Notes: generated by a model not told the origin, from the letters alone. Counted from the stretch's first letter, positions 25,482-34,577 are shown. The stretch: 64,000 bases of DNA from CAZADA01 sp964568975 (GCA_964568975.1 CAZMSO010000001.1:114003-178002), one strand, 5' to 3'. Program-made: numbers and translations.

Positions 25482-26723
25482 ATGGCTCTCATCGACACCG
25501 ACACCCCCGACGCCGGCGCAGGAGCCCCAGCGCCGCAACCGCACGCGTTTGCATGGGAGGATCCCTTTCACCTCCACGCCCAGCTCACGGATGAAGAGCG
25601 CCTGATCTTCGACACCGCACGCCAATACGCGAACAACCAGCTTGCGCCGCGCATTGTCGCCGCTAACCGCGAGGGCCGCTTTGACCGCGCGATTATGACG
25701 GAGATGGGCGAGCTTGGTCTGCTCGGCGCGACCATCCCCGAAGCCTATGGCGGCGCGGGAGTGAGCCATGTCGCCTATGGCCTGATCGCGCGCGCGGTGG
25801 AGGCGGTGGATTCAAGCTACCGCTCGGCCATGAGCGTGCAGTCTTCGCTGGTGATGCATCCCATTTTCGCCTTCGGAGACGAGGCCCAACGCCAGCGCTG
25901 GCTGCCGGGCCTCGCGCGGGGCGCGCTTGTCGGCTGCTTCGGCCTGACGGAGGCCGACGGCGGCTCGGATCCCGGCGCGATGCGCACGACCGCGGAGCCG
26001 ATCCCTGGCGGCTATCGCCTCAACGGTGCGAAGATGTGGATCACCAACAGCCCGATCGCGGATCTCGCCGTGGTGTGGGCGAAGCTCGCCGAAGAGGATG
26101 GCGCGCCCCAGATCCGCGGTTTTGTGGTGGAGCGTGGAACACCCGGCTTCACGACGCCGGAGATCACGGGCAAGCTGTCTTTACGCGCGTCGATCACGGG
26201 CGAAATCGCCCTTACCGACGTGGAGGTCCCTCGCGAAAACCTCCTCCCGAACGTGAAAGGCCTGCGAGGTCCGTTCTCCTGCCTCAACAAGGCGCGCTAC
26301 GGCATCGCCTGGGGCGCGATGGGCGCGGCGGAGTTTTGTTGGCGGGCCGCGCGAGACTACGCCATGGAGCGGGTGGTGTTCGGCAAGCCCATCGCCGCCA
26401 CCCAGCTCGTGCAGAAAAAGCTCGCCGACATGCAGACGGAAATCGCCTTGGGCTTTCAAGGCGCGCTCCGGCTTGGGCGGCTGCTGGACGAGGGCGCGTG
26501 GGTCCCGGAGACCATTTCGCTGATGAAGCGCAACAATTGCGGCAAGGCCCTCGCGATCGCGCGCGACGCCCGCGACATCTATGGCGGCGCCGGCATTGCC
26601 GAGGAGCATCATGTGCTGCGCCACGCCGTGAATCTCGAGACTGTGAACACCTATGAGGGCACCCACGACATCCACGCTCTTATTCTCGGGCGGGCCATGA
26701 CTGGCCATCAAGCGTTTTTCTGA
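25482..26723 (+). CDS. gcdH: Glutaryl-CoA dehydrogenase
   Basis: This FAD enzyme oxidises and decarboxylates glutaryl-CoA to crotonyl-CoA in lysine and tryptophan breakdown. The 413-residue protein has the subfamily features VDSSYRSAMSVQSSLVM (with the substrate Arg), CFGLTEADGGSDPG, and the catalytic Glu392 in NTYEGTHDIHALILGRA. These separate it from ordinary short-chain acyl-CoA dehydrogenases. GGGAGG lies six bases before the ATG. It appears as a single gene, without the usual CoA-transferase partner. Confidence 0.93.
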   Translation: MALIDTDTPDAGAGAPAPQPHAFAWEDPFHLHAQLTDEERLIFDTARQYANNQLAPRIVAANREGRFDRAIMTEMGELGLLGATIPEAYGGAGVSHVAYGLIARAVEAVDSSYRSAMSVQSSLVMHPIFAFGDEAQRQRWLPGLARGALVGCFGLTEADGGSDPGAMRTTAEPIPGGYRLNGAKMWITNSPIADLAVVWAKLAEEDGAPQIRGFVVERGTPGFTTPEITGKLSLRASITGEIALTDVEVPRENLLPNVKGLRGPFSCLNKARYGIAWGAMGAAEFCWRAARDYAMERVVFGKPIAATQLVQKKLADMQTEIALGFQGALRLGRLLDEGAWVPETISLMKRNNCGKALAIARDARDIYGGAGIAEEHHVLRHAVNLETVNTYEGTHDIHALILGRAMTGHQAFF

Positions 26724-26898
26724 GGCGCCGCCTGCCCGCGCCGCCGCTTGGCGCGCGGCGTTCAGCGCTTGGATCCCATGGAGCCATGAGGCCCGCGCCC
26801 CCGCTGTGCGCGTGGCCTGGCGCCATTGCTTAAGGTTCCACGGTTAACCATGGTGACCGAGATGTGGCCTGGGCGTGGCGTCAGGGTGGAGCGTGGCT

Positions 26899-27537
26899 AT
26901 GAGACGAGTGGGTGGGAGCGCCGCCATTGCAGCGGCGGCGCTCGCGGCGATGGCGGGACCGGCGGCGGCGTTTGACCGCGTGCTCGGGCTCGACGAAGTG
27001 CGCCTCGGCGTGCTCGAGCACGATGTCGCAACCTTCAATGAAGACTCCGGCGGCTTTGAAGATGGGTTCAACATCGCCGCGGAAGTCGTCTTCAAATCCC
27101 CAGGGCCGTTTCGCTACATTCTCAGCCCAAGGCCTTACGGTCTTTTTTCGTGGAACTCCGCCGGCGGGACGAATTTCGGCGGCGGCGGCTTGAACTGGAC
27201 GACGCCGGCCTGGCGTGATCGCGTGTTCGCGGAGGCGGGCGTGGGTTATGTCCTTCACGACGGCGTGGTGGAGCTGCCGAGCGATCCCGCTGATCCCAAT
27301 CGCATTCGCCTTGCTGCGACACGCGTGACGTTCGGCTCACGCGACCTGTTCCGCACACACCTCGCTGCAGGCGTGCGCCTGACGCCGCGACTGGACGCCG
27401 CCGTCGTGGTGGAGCATCTCTCCCACGGACAGATCCTGGGAGACGACAGCAATCAGGGCTTGGACAACATCGGCCTCCGGCTCTCGTATCGGCTTCGGCC
27501 GCAGCGGAGGCGGCCCTACCGCTCCCTCGGGCGCTAA
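26899..27537 (+). CDS. PagL-like lipid A deacylase family protein (copy 1)
   Basis: The 212-residue exported protein has a signal peptide (cleavage after about residue 21, AAAF) and a beta-barrel-like body. Near the C-terminus VEHLSHGQ contains the His-x-Ser pair (His173, Ser175) expected for PagL (acyloxyacyl hydrolase / lipid A 3-O-deacylase), followed by NQGLDNIGLRLSYR, the family C-terminal strand. PagL removes the 3-position acyl chain of lipid A in the outer membrane. A paralogue follows 59 bp downstream. ATG 26899 has GGAG seven bases upstream. Confidence 0.78.
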   Translation: MRRVGGSAAIAAAALAAMAGPAAAFDRVLGLDEVRLGVLEHDVATFNEDSGGFEDGFNIAAEVVFKSPGPFRYILSPRPYGLFSWNSAGGTNFGGGGLNWTTPAWRDRVFAEAGVGYVLHDGVVELPSDPADPNRIRLAATRVTFGSRDLFRTHLAAGVRLTPRLDAAVVVEHLSHGQILGDDSNQGLDNIGLRLSYRLRPQRRRPYRSLGR

Positions 27538-27596
27538 GCGCAGCGACACCGGGCGCGGGCGCAGCGTTGTCGTGTGGCGTAGGGGGATGTGGGACT

Positions 27597-28283
27597 GTGG
27601 GGAGTGTGGGACGGGCTGGCGCGGCGGCGCCGCCGACGGCGTTGCTGGCGACCGTGCTGGCGATGGCCATGCTGATGGCGGCGCCGGCGTGGAGCGATCC
27701 GGATCTTAGCGCGCCGCACGCGGCGGACGATGGGCGCACGGAGACCGGCCGCTTCGCGCTTTCAGGCGTCCTTGCAAGCGCGCGCCTCGGCGCGACAGGC
27801 CACGATCTCGATTTCTTCAACCGCAATGACGGCGGAGAGGAGACCGGCTTCAACGTCGAAGCGGAACTCGTGGCCGCGCCCGTCTTGCTTCGCGTCCTCG
27901 GCGGGCGGATCCGTCCTTACGGCCACTTCAGCGTGAACAGCGACGGCGGCACGAATGTCGGCGGCGTCGGCCTGATCTGGACCAGCCGCGATTATGGCCG
28001 CTGGTACGGCGAGGGGTTCGCTGGGCCGAGCCTTCATGACGGCGTCGGCGATTTGGATCGTCCGCCTGGCGATCCCGTGCGCGAGCGCTTGGATGACGAG
28101 CGGATCGTGTTTGGCTCGCAGGTGGTGGCGCGCCTCGGCCTCGCGGCGGGGTATCGACTGAACCGCCATTGGGATCTTGCCGCGTATTACGCCCATTACT
28201 CCCATGGCTTCTTGCTCGACGACGACTTCAATGACGGGCTCGACACGCTTGGCCTGCGGCTCGGCTACACGCCGGGGAAGTGA
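27597..28283 (+). CDS. PagL-like lipid A deacylase family protein (copy 2)
   Basis: The 228-residue product is a paralogue of the preceding gene, with the same order: signal peptide (ending near APAWSDP), barrel body with YGHFSVNSDGGTNVGG (compare YGLFSWNSAGGTNFGG in copy 1), catalytic-type His200-x-Ser202 in YAHYSHG, and NDGLDTLGLRLGY at the end. The start is uncertain: GTG 27597 has AGGGGGA about nine bases upstream, while GTG 27606 and TTG 27567 share the frame. Confidence 0.75.
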   Translation: MGSVGRAGAAAPPTALLATVLAMAMLMAAPAWSDPDLSAPHAADDGRTETGRFALSGVLASARLGATGHDLDFFNRNDGGEETGFNVEAELVAAPVLLRVLGGRIRPYGHFSVNSDGGTNVGGVGLIWTSRDYGRWYGEGFAGPSLHDGVGDLDRPPGDPVRERLDDERIVFGSQVVARLGLAAGYRLNRHWDLAAYYAHYSHGFLLDDDFNDGLDTLGLRLGYTPGK

Positions 28284-28367
28284 CAGGCGGCGCCGCGAGG
28301 CCGTCGCCAACTCACCGCGCGCGGGAATTGCGCCCGCACGCCAGCGCGCGCGGGCTGGCTGCGCCGC

Positions 28368-29951
28368 TTACGCGTCGTCGTCATCCGTCCCCGGGTCGGT
28401 CCCCCGGTCGGCCCCCAGGTCTGCCCCCGGCGCGGGAGACACGCGCACAATGCGGCTGCCCGCCTCGCTGTCATCGCTGTTGTTGTACACGACATAGAGG
28501 ACGCCGCCCGGGCCAGCGACCACGTCGCGCACGCGTCCCTCGCCTTGGAGGAGCGTTTCGCGCTCCACGATCTCATCATGAGGCCCGAGGCGAAGGCGCT
28601 CCACCACTTGAGAGGCCAGGCCGCCTGCGAACAAATCCCCCTCCCACGCCGGGAACGCCTCGCCGGACGCGATTGCAAGACCGCAGGCCGCGATGGACGG
28701 CGTCCAGTGCCACAGGGGCTGGGTGAAGCCGGGGCCTTCAGTGCGGTCGGTGATGGGCGTGCCGTTGTAATTCATCCCAAAGGTGACTTTCGGCCATCCG
28801 TAATTCAGCCCCGGCTCGATCCGGTTCAGTTCGTCGCCGCCGCGGGGACCGTGTTCTGTGGCGTAAATCACGCCGCGTTGGGGATGCAGGGCGATGCCTT
28901 GGGGGTTGCGGTTGCCATAGGTCCAGATCGTGGGGAAGGCGTCGGCCACAGCGCGAAACGGATTGTCTTGCGGCACGCGGCCGTCGTCATGAATGCGGTG
29001 GATTTTGCCGTTGGGCAGGCTGAGGTCTTGGGCGTCGTCCTGGCGTCCGCGATCGCCGATGGAAAAGAACAAATAACCGTCTTGGAACACCAGGCGCGTT
29101 CCGAAATGGTGGCCCGTGGGGATGTGGAACGCGTCCGGCGCGTCGAAAATGGTCTCTTGATCCACCCATGCGCCGTCCTTCAGCCGGCCGCGCACGATCT
29201 TCGTCATCCCGGCTTTGCTCAGCAGCGCCCGGTCGCTCGCGTCGCTGAAGGCGAGATAAATCCAGCCATTGTCGGCGTAATCGGGATGAATGCCGATATC
29301 GAGCAAGCCGCCCTGATTGTTGACCCAGACCTCTGGCGCGCCCGTGACGGTTTGGCTGTCGCCATCGGCGTCGACGATAAGCAGCGCCCCGCCAATGTCG
29401 GTGGTGAGCATGCGCCCGTCCGGCAAGAACTCCACCGACCACAGCTCGCCGGGATGGCGGAACACCGTCTCCACCAGAAAGTCATGGCGATCCGACGTTC
29501 GCACGCCGTCCGGACGTGGGTCGACTTTGGGCAACCCGCCCGTGGCGGCCACATGGCGTGTCTCGCGAATGAAGATCACCAGCGCGCGGATGTCGTCGTC
29601 CGACAGCGTCTCGCCGAAGCCGGGCATGCCGTCCTCGACCCAGCCCTCGCGGATGGAGTGCGCCAACGCGGCGTCATCGCCGCCGTGGACCCACTCATCA
29701 TCCAAGAGCGAGCCCGCCGTCCCGCCACGCAAGGTCTCGCCATGGCAGGACGCGCACTTCGCGTTGAACAGCGCGGCCACCGGGCCTTCGCCGATCCGAA
29801 ACTGCGCACCCGCCGGCGCCGGCGTCGTCACCGCCACGCTGAGGGCCGCCACGCAGAGGGCCGCCGCCAGCAGGGCGCTGCGGTGCAGGCGGTGGAGCGC
29901 GGTCGCGCGGCCAATTCGTGAGTCGGCGCGCAGGCGTTGTGTGTCGATCAT
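28368..29951 (-). CDS. Cytochrome c / PQQ-dependent sugar dehydrogenase fusion
   Basis: The 527-residue exported protein begins with a signal peptide (ending near PAGAQF), then a small cytochrome c domain with CASCH (about residues 66-70) and a Met ligand in GMPGFGE. A six-bladed beta-propeller of the soluble aldose/sorbosone dehydrogenase type (GSDH) follows, with VWVNNQGGLLDIGIHPDY, GNRNPQGIALHP and ATEHGPRGGDELN. Such enzymes oxidise sugars in the periplasm, and the attached haem probably carries electrons to the respiratory chain. The C-terminus is a repetitive Gly/Asp/Thr tail. ATG 29951 has GGAGG six bases upstream. Confidence 0.88.
   Translation of the reverse strand: MIDTQRLRADSRIGRATALHRLHRSALLAAALCVAALSVAVTTPAPAGAQFRIGEGPVAALFNAKCASCHGETLRGGTAGSLLDDEWVHGGDDAALAHSIREGWVEDGMPGFGETLSDDDIRALVIFIRETRHVAATGGLPKVDPRPDGVRTSDRHDFLVETVFRHPGELWSVEFLPDGRMLTTDIGGALLIVDADGDSQTVTGAPEVWVNNQGGLLDIGIHPDYADNGWIYLAFSDASDRALLSKAGMTKIVRGRLKDGAWVDQETIFDAPDAFHIPTGHHFGTRLVFQDGYLFFSIGDRGRQDDAQDLSLPNGKIHRIHDDGRVPQDNPFRAVADAFPTIWTYGNRNPQGIALHPQRGVIYATEHGPRGGDELNRIEPGLNYGWPKVTFGMNYNGTPITDRTEGPGFTQPLWHWTPSIAACGLAIASGEAFPAWEGDLFAGGLASQVVERLRLGPHDEIVERETLLQGEGRVRDVVAGPGGVLYVVYNNSDDSEAGSRIVRVSPAPGADLGADRGTDPGTDDDDA
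28387..28434 (-). repeat. Degenerate 12-bp repeats in the 3' end of the sugar dehydrogenase gene
   Basis: Four 12-base units related to GTCCCCCGGTCG lie in phase with the reading frame and encode a four-residue Gly-Ala/Thr-Asp-x pattern in the C-terminal tail, past the last propeller strand. Confidence 0.75.
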
Positions 29952-30206
29952 GCTTAGCCTCCACCCAGGACAGTCCGGTCAACGCCCCACTCATTTACAC
30001 CACACCCCATGGCGGTGCGAGCGCGCCCCCGCGTCCGCGGCCCGGTCACGAAGGCGTGAGCACGCCCCGCCTGGGGACGCTCGGCCCGTCGTCATGTTGC
30101 GGCGCCGCGTGCGGCGTCTCGCCGCAGATGGTAGCGTTGTGTCCCAGTGGTTGCAGGGCCGCCGGCGACGGCGGCGCGCGCCACGCCGTGATGGGGAGAG
30201 CCCGCC

Positions 30207-30980
30207 ATGATCATCGCCGCCGCTGGACACGCCACGCCCGTTGCCGTCAAGCGCCTCACGCGCGCGGATTTGCGCGCCGCCCTCCGCGCGGGCTGGGCGG
30301 ACTTTGCAGCCCGTCCGAGCCATTTGCTGTTTCTTGGGCTGATTTATCCCGCCGGCGCGTTGATCGCCGCCTGGGCGACGCTGGGCGCCAACCTCACCCA
30401 GCTTGTCTATCCGGCGCTGACGGGGCTGGCGCTGACCGGCCCCTTCGCCGCGCTGGTGCTGTATGAGATGAGCCGGTTGCGCGAGGCGGGCCGCGACGCC
30501 TCCTGGTGGGACGCGCTGCAGGTGCTGTCCGCCGATCGGCTTGGCCCGATTTTGACGTTGGGCGCGGTGTTGGCGGTGGTGTTCGCCGCGTGGCTGACGG
30601 TCGCGCAGATGCTCTTCGCCGCCATTATGGGGCCGGAGGCGACGGCCATGGGCCCGCTTGTGACGCGGGTTTTGACGACGCCGGAGGGGCTGCGGCTTCT
30701 GGTGTTCGGCAATGTGGTCGGCTTTGGCTTTGCGCTCGCGGTGTTAGCGACGAATGTCGTGGCGTTTCCCATGCTTGTGGACCGCAAGACCACGCCTTTG
30801 GGCGCGATCGCCGCGTCGCTGCGGGTGTTCGCCGCCAATCCGATGGTGATGAGCCTGTGGGGTTTGACGATCGCGGTGTTGATGGTGGCGGGGGCGGCGG
30901 CGCTCGGCGTCGGGCTGGCGGTGGTGCTGCCTGTGCTCGGCCACGCGAGTTGGCATCTCTACCGTCGCGCCGTGGGGTGA
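30207..30980 (+). CDS. DUF2189 multi-pass membrane protein
   Basis: The 257-residue product has about six membrane helices and the DUF2189 pattern: an N-terminal LTRADLRAALRAGWADFAARP, then LIYPAGALIAAW, and a mid-region Val/Ala-rich helix followed by FPMLVDRKTTPLGAIAASLR. The function is unknown; the family is widespread in alphaproteobacteria. A GGGAGA site precedes the ATG. It stands alone upstream of rpoH, in the same direction, at about 290 bp. Confidence 0.85.
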   Translation: MIIAAAGHATPVAVKRLTRADLRAALRAGWADFAARPSHLLFLGLIYPAGALIAAWATLGANLTQLVYPALTGLALTGPFAALVLYEMSRLREAGRDASWWDALQVLSADRLGPILTLGAVLAVVFAAWLTVAQMLFAAIMGPEATAMGPLVTRVLTTPEGLRLLVFGNVVGFGFALAVLATNVVAFPMLVDRKTTPLGAIAASLRVFAANPMVMSLWGLTIAVLMVAGAAALGVGLAVVLPVLGHASWHLYRRAVG

Positions 30981-31088
30981 GGGTTGAGGGTCCTCCCTCG
31001 ACGCCCCTCACCTTCCTTTTCGCTCCTGGCGCCTTGACACGGCGGCGCACGAGTGCGTGATCGCGGCGCGGCGCCACTTTCACGCCGC

Positions 31089-31111
31089 GATTTATCGACT
31101 AATTATAAATC
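31089..31111 (+). promoter_or_regulatory. AT-rich inverted repeat upstream of rpoH
   Basis: GATTTAT (31089-31095) and ATAAATC (31105-31111) form a perfect seven-base inverted repeat with a nine-base spacer, inside the only AT-rich patch of the 31081-31130 region. A TATAAA at 31104-31109 could serve as a -10 element. A CTTGACA at about 31033-31039 could be a second, upstream -35. The rpoH start is 164 bp downstream, leaving a long leader. Confidence 0.4.
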
Positions 31112-31274
31112 TGAAACGTTTAACGATATCTCTGGGATCCTGAGCGCGCGTCGCCAGCGTGCGTGCGGGACGCTGGAGCGGCGCCCAGCGGTGAGAGGGC
31201 CGCTGTCGCTCCCGCCCAGAGCCGCCAGGCCCGCGGACTCACCCGCGGGCGCTGGATCGCCAGGAGGGGCGCAT

Positions 31275-32171
31275 ATGAGCAACAGCCCAATGACGCTGAG
31301 CGTCACGCCGGAAGCGGGTCTCTCACGCTATTTGGCGGAGATCCGCCGCTTTCCCATGCTTGCGAAGGACGAGGAGTTCATGCTCGCCAAAGCATGGAAA
31401 GAACATGGCGATTCCGATTCCGCCCACAAGCTCGTCACCAGCCATTTGCGCCTCGTGGCGAAAATCGCGATGGGCTATCGCGGCTATGGCTTGCCGATCG
31501 GCGAAGTGATTTCTGAAGGCAATGTCGGCCTGATGCAGGCGGTCAAGAAATTTGATCCCGACCGCGGTTTCCGCCTGGCGACCTACGCGATGTGGTGGAT
31601 CCGCGCCGCGATCCAAGAATACATTCTGCGCTCGTGGTCGTTGGTGAAAATGGGCACGACCGCCGCGCAAAAGAAGCTGTTCTTCAACCTGCGCCGCCTG
31701 AAAGGCCAAATGCAGGCGATTGAAGATGGCGACTTGTCGCCGGATCACGTCAATCAAATCGCCACCAAACTCGCCGTCACCGAGGATGAAGTGGTGCAGA
31801 TGAACCGGCGGCTGTCGGGGCCGGACGCGTCGCTGAACGCGCCGCTGCGGGCGGAGTCGGAATCGGAATGGCAAGACTGGCTGGTCGACGACGACACTGA
31901 GGACCAAGAATCCGCCATCGCGGATCGCGAGGAGTTTGAGGCCCGCATGGAGCTCTTGCAGCACGCCATGGGCGCGTTGAATGAGCGCGAGCAACACATC
32001 CTCACCGAACGCCGCTTGGCGGAGGAGCCGAAGACGCTGGAGGAGCTTTCCAAGGTCTATGGCGTCAGCCGCGAGCGCGTGCGCCAGATCGAGGTGCGCG
32101 CGTTTGAAAAGCTGCAAAAAGCGATGAAGATCGCGGCGAAGGATCGGGGCCTCACCGGCGCCGCGGTTTAA
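31275..32171 (+). CDS. rpoH: RNA polymerase heat-shock sigma factor RpoH
   Basis: Sigma-32 directs transcription of heat-shock and protein-quality genes. The 298-residue protein has region 2 (LRLVAKIAMGYRGYGLP, then MWWIRAAIQEYILRSWSLVK), the RpoH box QKKLFFNLRRLK that marks this subgroup, and region 4 with YGVSRERVRQIEVRAFEKL. ATG 31275 has GGAGG seven bases upstream; earlier in-frame codons do not resemble the family. The long leader (over 160 bases after the AT-rich patch) leaves room for RNA-level control, as in other rpoH genes. Confidence 0.97.
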   Translation: MSNSPMTLSVTPEAGLSRYLAEIRRFPMLAKDEEFMLAKAWKEHGDSDSAHKLVTSHLRLVAKIAMGYRGYGLPIGEVISEGNVGLMQAVKKFDPDRGFRLATYAMWWIRAAIQEYILRSWSLVKMGTTAAQKKLFFNLRRLKGQMQAIEDGDLSPDHVNQIATKLAVTEDEVVQMNRRLSGPDASLNAPLRAESESEWQDWLVDDDTEDQESAIADREEFEARMELLQHAMGALNEREQHILTERRLAEEPKTLEELSKVYGVSRERVRQIEVRAFEKLQKAMKIAAKDRGLTGAAV

Positions 32172-32259
32172 TCGGCCCGCGCGCTGGCCCTCGGCTTGTC
32201 CGGACGCAAAAACGCCCCTAAGTGTCGGCGCGACGCCTCACGGTCAGGGATCCGCCATT

Positions 32260-33075
32260 ATGAGACATGTTGTCGCTCTTTTGGCGTGCGGCGTGGCCTC
32301 GGCATGCGCGTCGAACCCGCCCCTGGATCGTTATCAGGCGTTATTGCTCAACGCGGATTTCGAGGGCGCGATTGGTCCGGCCACACCCGCCAGCGGCTTG
32401 CGCGCGCGCATGCCCTCAGCGGATTTGCCGGGCGCGCCGGAGGGCGATGCGCTCACGCGCGTCGGGCTCGCTGGCGACGACGACAGCAATTTGGTGGTGT
32501 CGGCCTTCTTCCCCGGCGGCGCGTATGGGGAGGGGACGCGCAATGCGCTGGTGTTCCGCCATCCCGGTGCGCCGGTGCAGGACCCTGACGGCGATCGGGC
32601 GGGCGCGGCGCCGGCGGTGGCCGCCTTCCCCCACGCGGATTTCACCGCGACGGGCGATGTGCGGCCCGACGGCGCGGTGGCGCTGAAACTGCGCGGCGTC
32701 TTCGCCCATGAGGGTGCGTTTGATATCACCGTGTACACTGAGGCGGCGTGTGAGATCGCCACGCTGCGGATCGCTGACGGCGCGGTGACGTTGCGCCAGG
32801 GCGCCGTCGCCTCGCCAGCCATCGTCTCAGGCGCTGACGCCGAGGCGGGACCGGCGGACATTTTGATGCGCCTCGATCAAAAGGCGGGCGTGGTGTTTGT
32901 GGCGGTCGTGAACGGCGCGGATTTGGAAGGCGCGCGCACTTTCGAGGTGGACCGCACGGCCGGGTGCGCGCAGGCCTGGGACGGTCCTTGGTCTAATCTC
33001 GGCGTGATGGCGGGGTTTGTCGGCGAGCCGGCGGACGGCGTCGTGATGCTCGACTTCCTGCGCATGCGCCAGTAA
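32260..33075 (+). CDS. Putative lipoprotein of unknown function
   Basis: I do not recognise the family. The 271-residue protein starts with a short hydrophobic signal containing two possible lipidated cysteines (Cys10 in LLAC, Cys16 in ASAC), followed by an Asp/Gly/Ala-rich body with beta-strand character (TFEVDRTAGCAQAWDGPW near the end). Three further cysteines could form a disulfide. It follows rpoH by 88 bp in the same direction and is convergent with purA. The binding site is weak (AGGGA). Confidence 0.7.
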   Translation: MRHVVALLACGVASACASNPPLDRYQALLLNADFEGAIGPATPASGLRARMPSADLPGAPEGDALTRVGLAGDDDSNLVVSAFFPGGAYGEGTRNALVFRHPGAPVQDPDGDRAGAAPAVAAFPHADFTATGDVRPDGAVALKLRGVFAHEGAFDITVYTEAACEIATLRIADGAVTLRQGAVASPAIVSGADAEAGPADILMRLDQKAGVVFVAVVNGADLEGARTFEVDRTAGCAQAWDGPWSNLGVMAGFVGEPADGVVMLDFLRMRQ

Positions 33076-33084
33076 GCGGCGCCC

Positions 33085-33194
33085 GCGCTGGTCGTCGCCC
33101 AAGTCACCTCCAATATCGCTTTCTAAGTCGTGTTCGGAATGGTTCCCACACGCGTTCGTGAGATCACCGGACGCCATGCGCCACGCGCCAGCGC
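33085..33194 (-). ncRNA. Possible 5S-rRNA-like sequence after purA
   Basis: On the minus strand this 110-nt gap has several 5S rRNA traits. The ends GCGCTGG (33188-33194) and CCAGCGC (33085-33091) can pair like helix I. A central CCATTCCGAAC matches the conserved loop C of 5S rRNA and is closed by CGTGT/ACACG, like helix III. The 3' part (GGGCGACGACCAG) resembles the 5S end. It starts two bases beyond the purA stop and is not next to 16S or 23S. It could instead be a bidirectional terminator hairpin, or chance. Confidence 0.3.
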
Positions 33195-33196
33195 GA

Positions 33197-34489
33197 TCAC
33201 CCTTCGAACGGGTCGCGCATGAGCACCACGTCCTCGCGCTCCGGCGATGTGGAGAGCATCGCCACTGGCGCGCCGATCAGCTCCTCGATCCGGCGCACAT
33301 ACTTCACCGCCTGGGCCGGCAGCTCCGCCCAGGACCGCGCGCCGCGGGTGGAATCGCTCCAGCCCTCGAGGGTCTCATAGACCGGCTCGACCGCCGCCAT
33401 GTCCGCCGCGCCCGCCGGCAGCCGATCCAGGGTTTCGCCCCGCAGCCGATAGCCAGTGCACACACACACCCGCTCAAAGCCGTCAAGGACGTCGAGCTTC
33501 GTCAGCGCGACGCCGTCGACCCCGCCGACCGTGATCGCTTGGCGCACAAGCACGGCGTCGAACCAGCCGCAGCGCCGCGAGCGGCCGGTGACGGTGCCGA
33601 ACTCCGCGCCCCGTTCGCCCAAACGCCGGCCGATGTCGTCCTCAAGCTCCGTGGGAAACGGCCCCGCCCCCACTCGGGTGGTGTAGGCCTTCACGAGCCC
33701 AAGCACATATGTGAGCGCGCGCGGACCGAGGCCCGTGCCTGCGGCGGCTTGGCCTGCGACCGTGTTGGAGGATGTGACGAAGGGATAAGTGCCATGATCG
33801 ACGTCGAGCAGCGCGCCTTGCGCGCCTTCGAACAGGATTTTCTGCCCGGCGCGGCGGCGCTCATTGAGCACCCGCCACACCGGCGCCGCGTAAGGCAAGA
33901 GCTGCGGCGCCAGGACGGCCAGCGGTCCCACGACGTCGTCGACTGAGTAAGGCGCGCGCCCATAGCCCCGGCGCAGCGCGTTGTGATGGACCAACAAGCG
34001 CTCCACCCGCGCGCGCAAGGCCGCCTCATCCGCCAAATCAATCAGCCGCACGGCCCGGCGGCCGACTTTGTCCTCATAGGCTGGCCCGATGCCGCGCCGG
34101 GTCGTGCCGATGCGCGCCGCGCCAGCGGCTTCTTCGCGCTCGGCGTCAAGCTCGCCATGGAGCGGCAGGATCAGCGCGGCGTTTTCCGCAATCGCCAGCG
34201 TCTGGGGCGTGATCGCCACGCCTTGGGCGGCGACGGTCTCGATCTCCTGCAGCAGCGCCCACGGGTCGACGACCACGCCATTGCCGATGACCGAGAGCGC
34301 GCCGCCGCGCACCACGCCCGAGGGCAAGAGGCTCAGCTTAAACGTCTCGCCGTCGACCTGCAGCGTGTGGCCGGCGTTGTGGCCGCCCTGAAAGCGCGCG
34401 ACCACATCCGCGCGGTGCGAGAGCCAGTCGACAATCTTGCCCTTGCCCTCATCGCCCCATTGGGCGCCAACCACGACCACGCCTGTCAT
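33197..34489 (-). CDS. purA: Adenylosuccinate synthetase
   Basis: PurA joins IMP and aspartate using GTP, the first committed step to AMP. The 430-residue protein shows the GTP loop GAQWGDEGKGK (residues 8-18), GGHNAGHT and IGTTRRGIGPAYEDK, and the late TTRVGAGPFPTEL motif. ATG 34489 has GGAGAGG shortly upstream; an in-frame start 12 codons earlier is less likely. It is monocistronic and convergent with the lipoprotein gene downstream. Confidence 0.98.
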   Translation of the reverse strand: MTGVVVVGAQWGDEGKGKIVDWLSHRADVVARFQGGHNAGHTLQVDGETFKLSLLPSGVVRGGALSVIGNGVVVDPWALLQEIETVAAQGVAITPQTLAIAENAALILPLHGELDAEREEAAGAARIGTTRRGIGPAYEDKVGRRAVRLIDLADEAALRARVERLLVHHNALRRGYGRAPYSVDDVVGPLAVLAPQLLPYAAPVWRVLNERRRAGQKILFEGAQGALLDVDHGTYPFVTSSNTVAGQAAAGTGLGPRALTYVLGLVKAYTTRVGAGPFPTELEDDIGRRLGERGAEFGTVTGRSRRCGWFDAVLVRQAITVGGVDGVALTKLDVLDGFERVCVCTGYRLRGETLDRLPAGAADMAAVEPVYETLEGWSDSTRGARSWAELPAQAVKYVRRIEELIGAPVAMLSTSPEREDVVLMRDPFEG

Positions 34490-34577
34490 GCGCCTCTCCG
34501 TGCAAAGAGTGTCAAGCCACGCCATGGGACGCGGCGATTGCCGAAGCTAGCGCGGTCCGTGCAATGGTGAAACGGGC

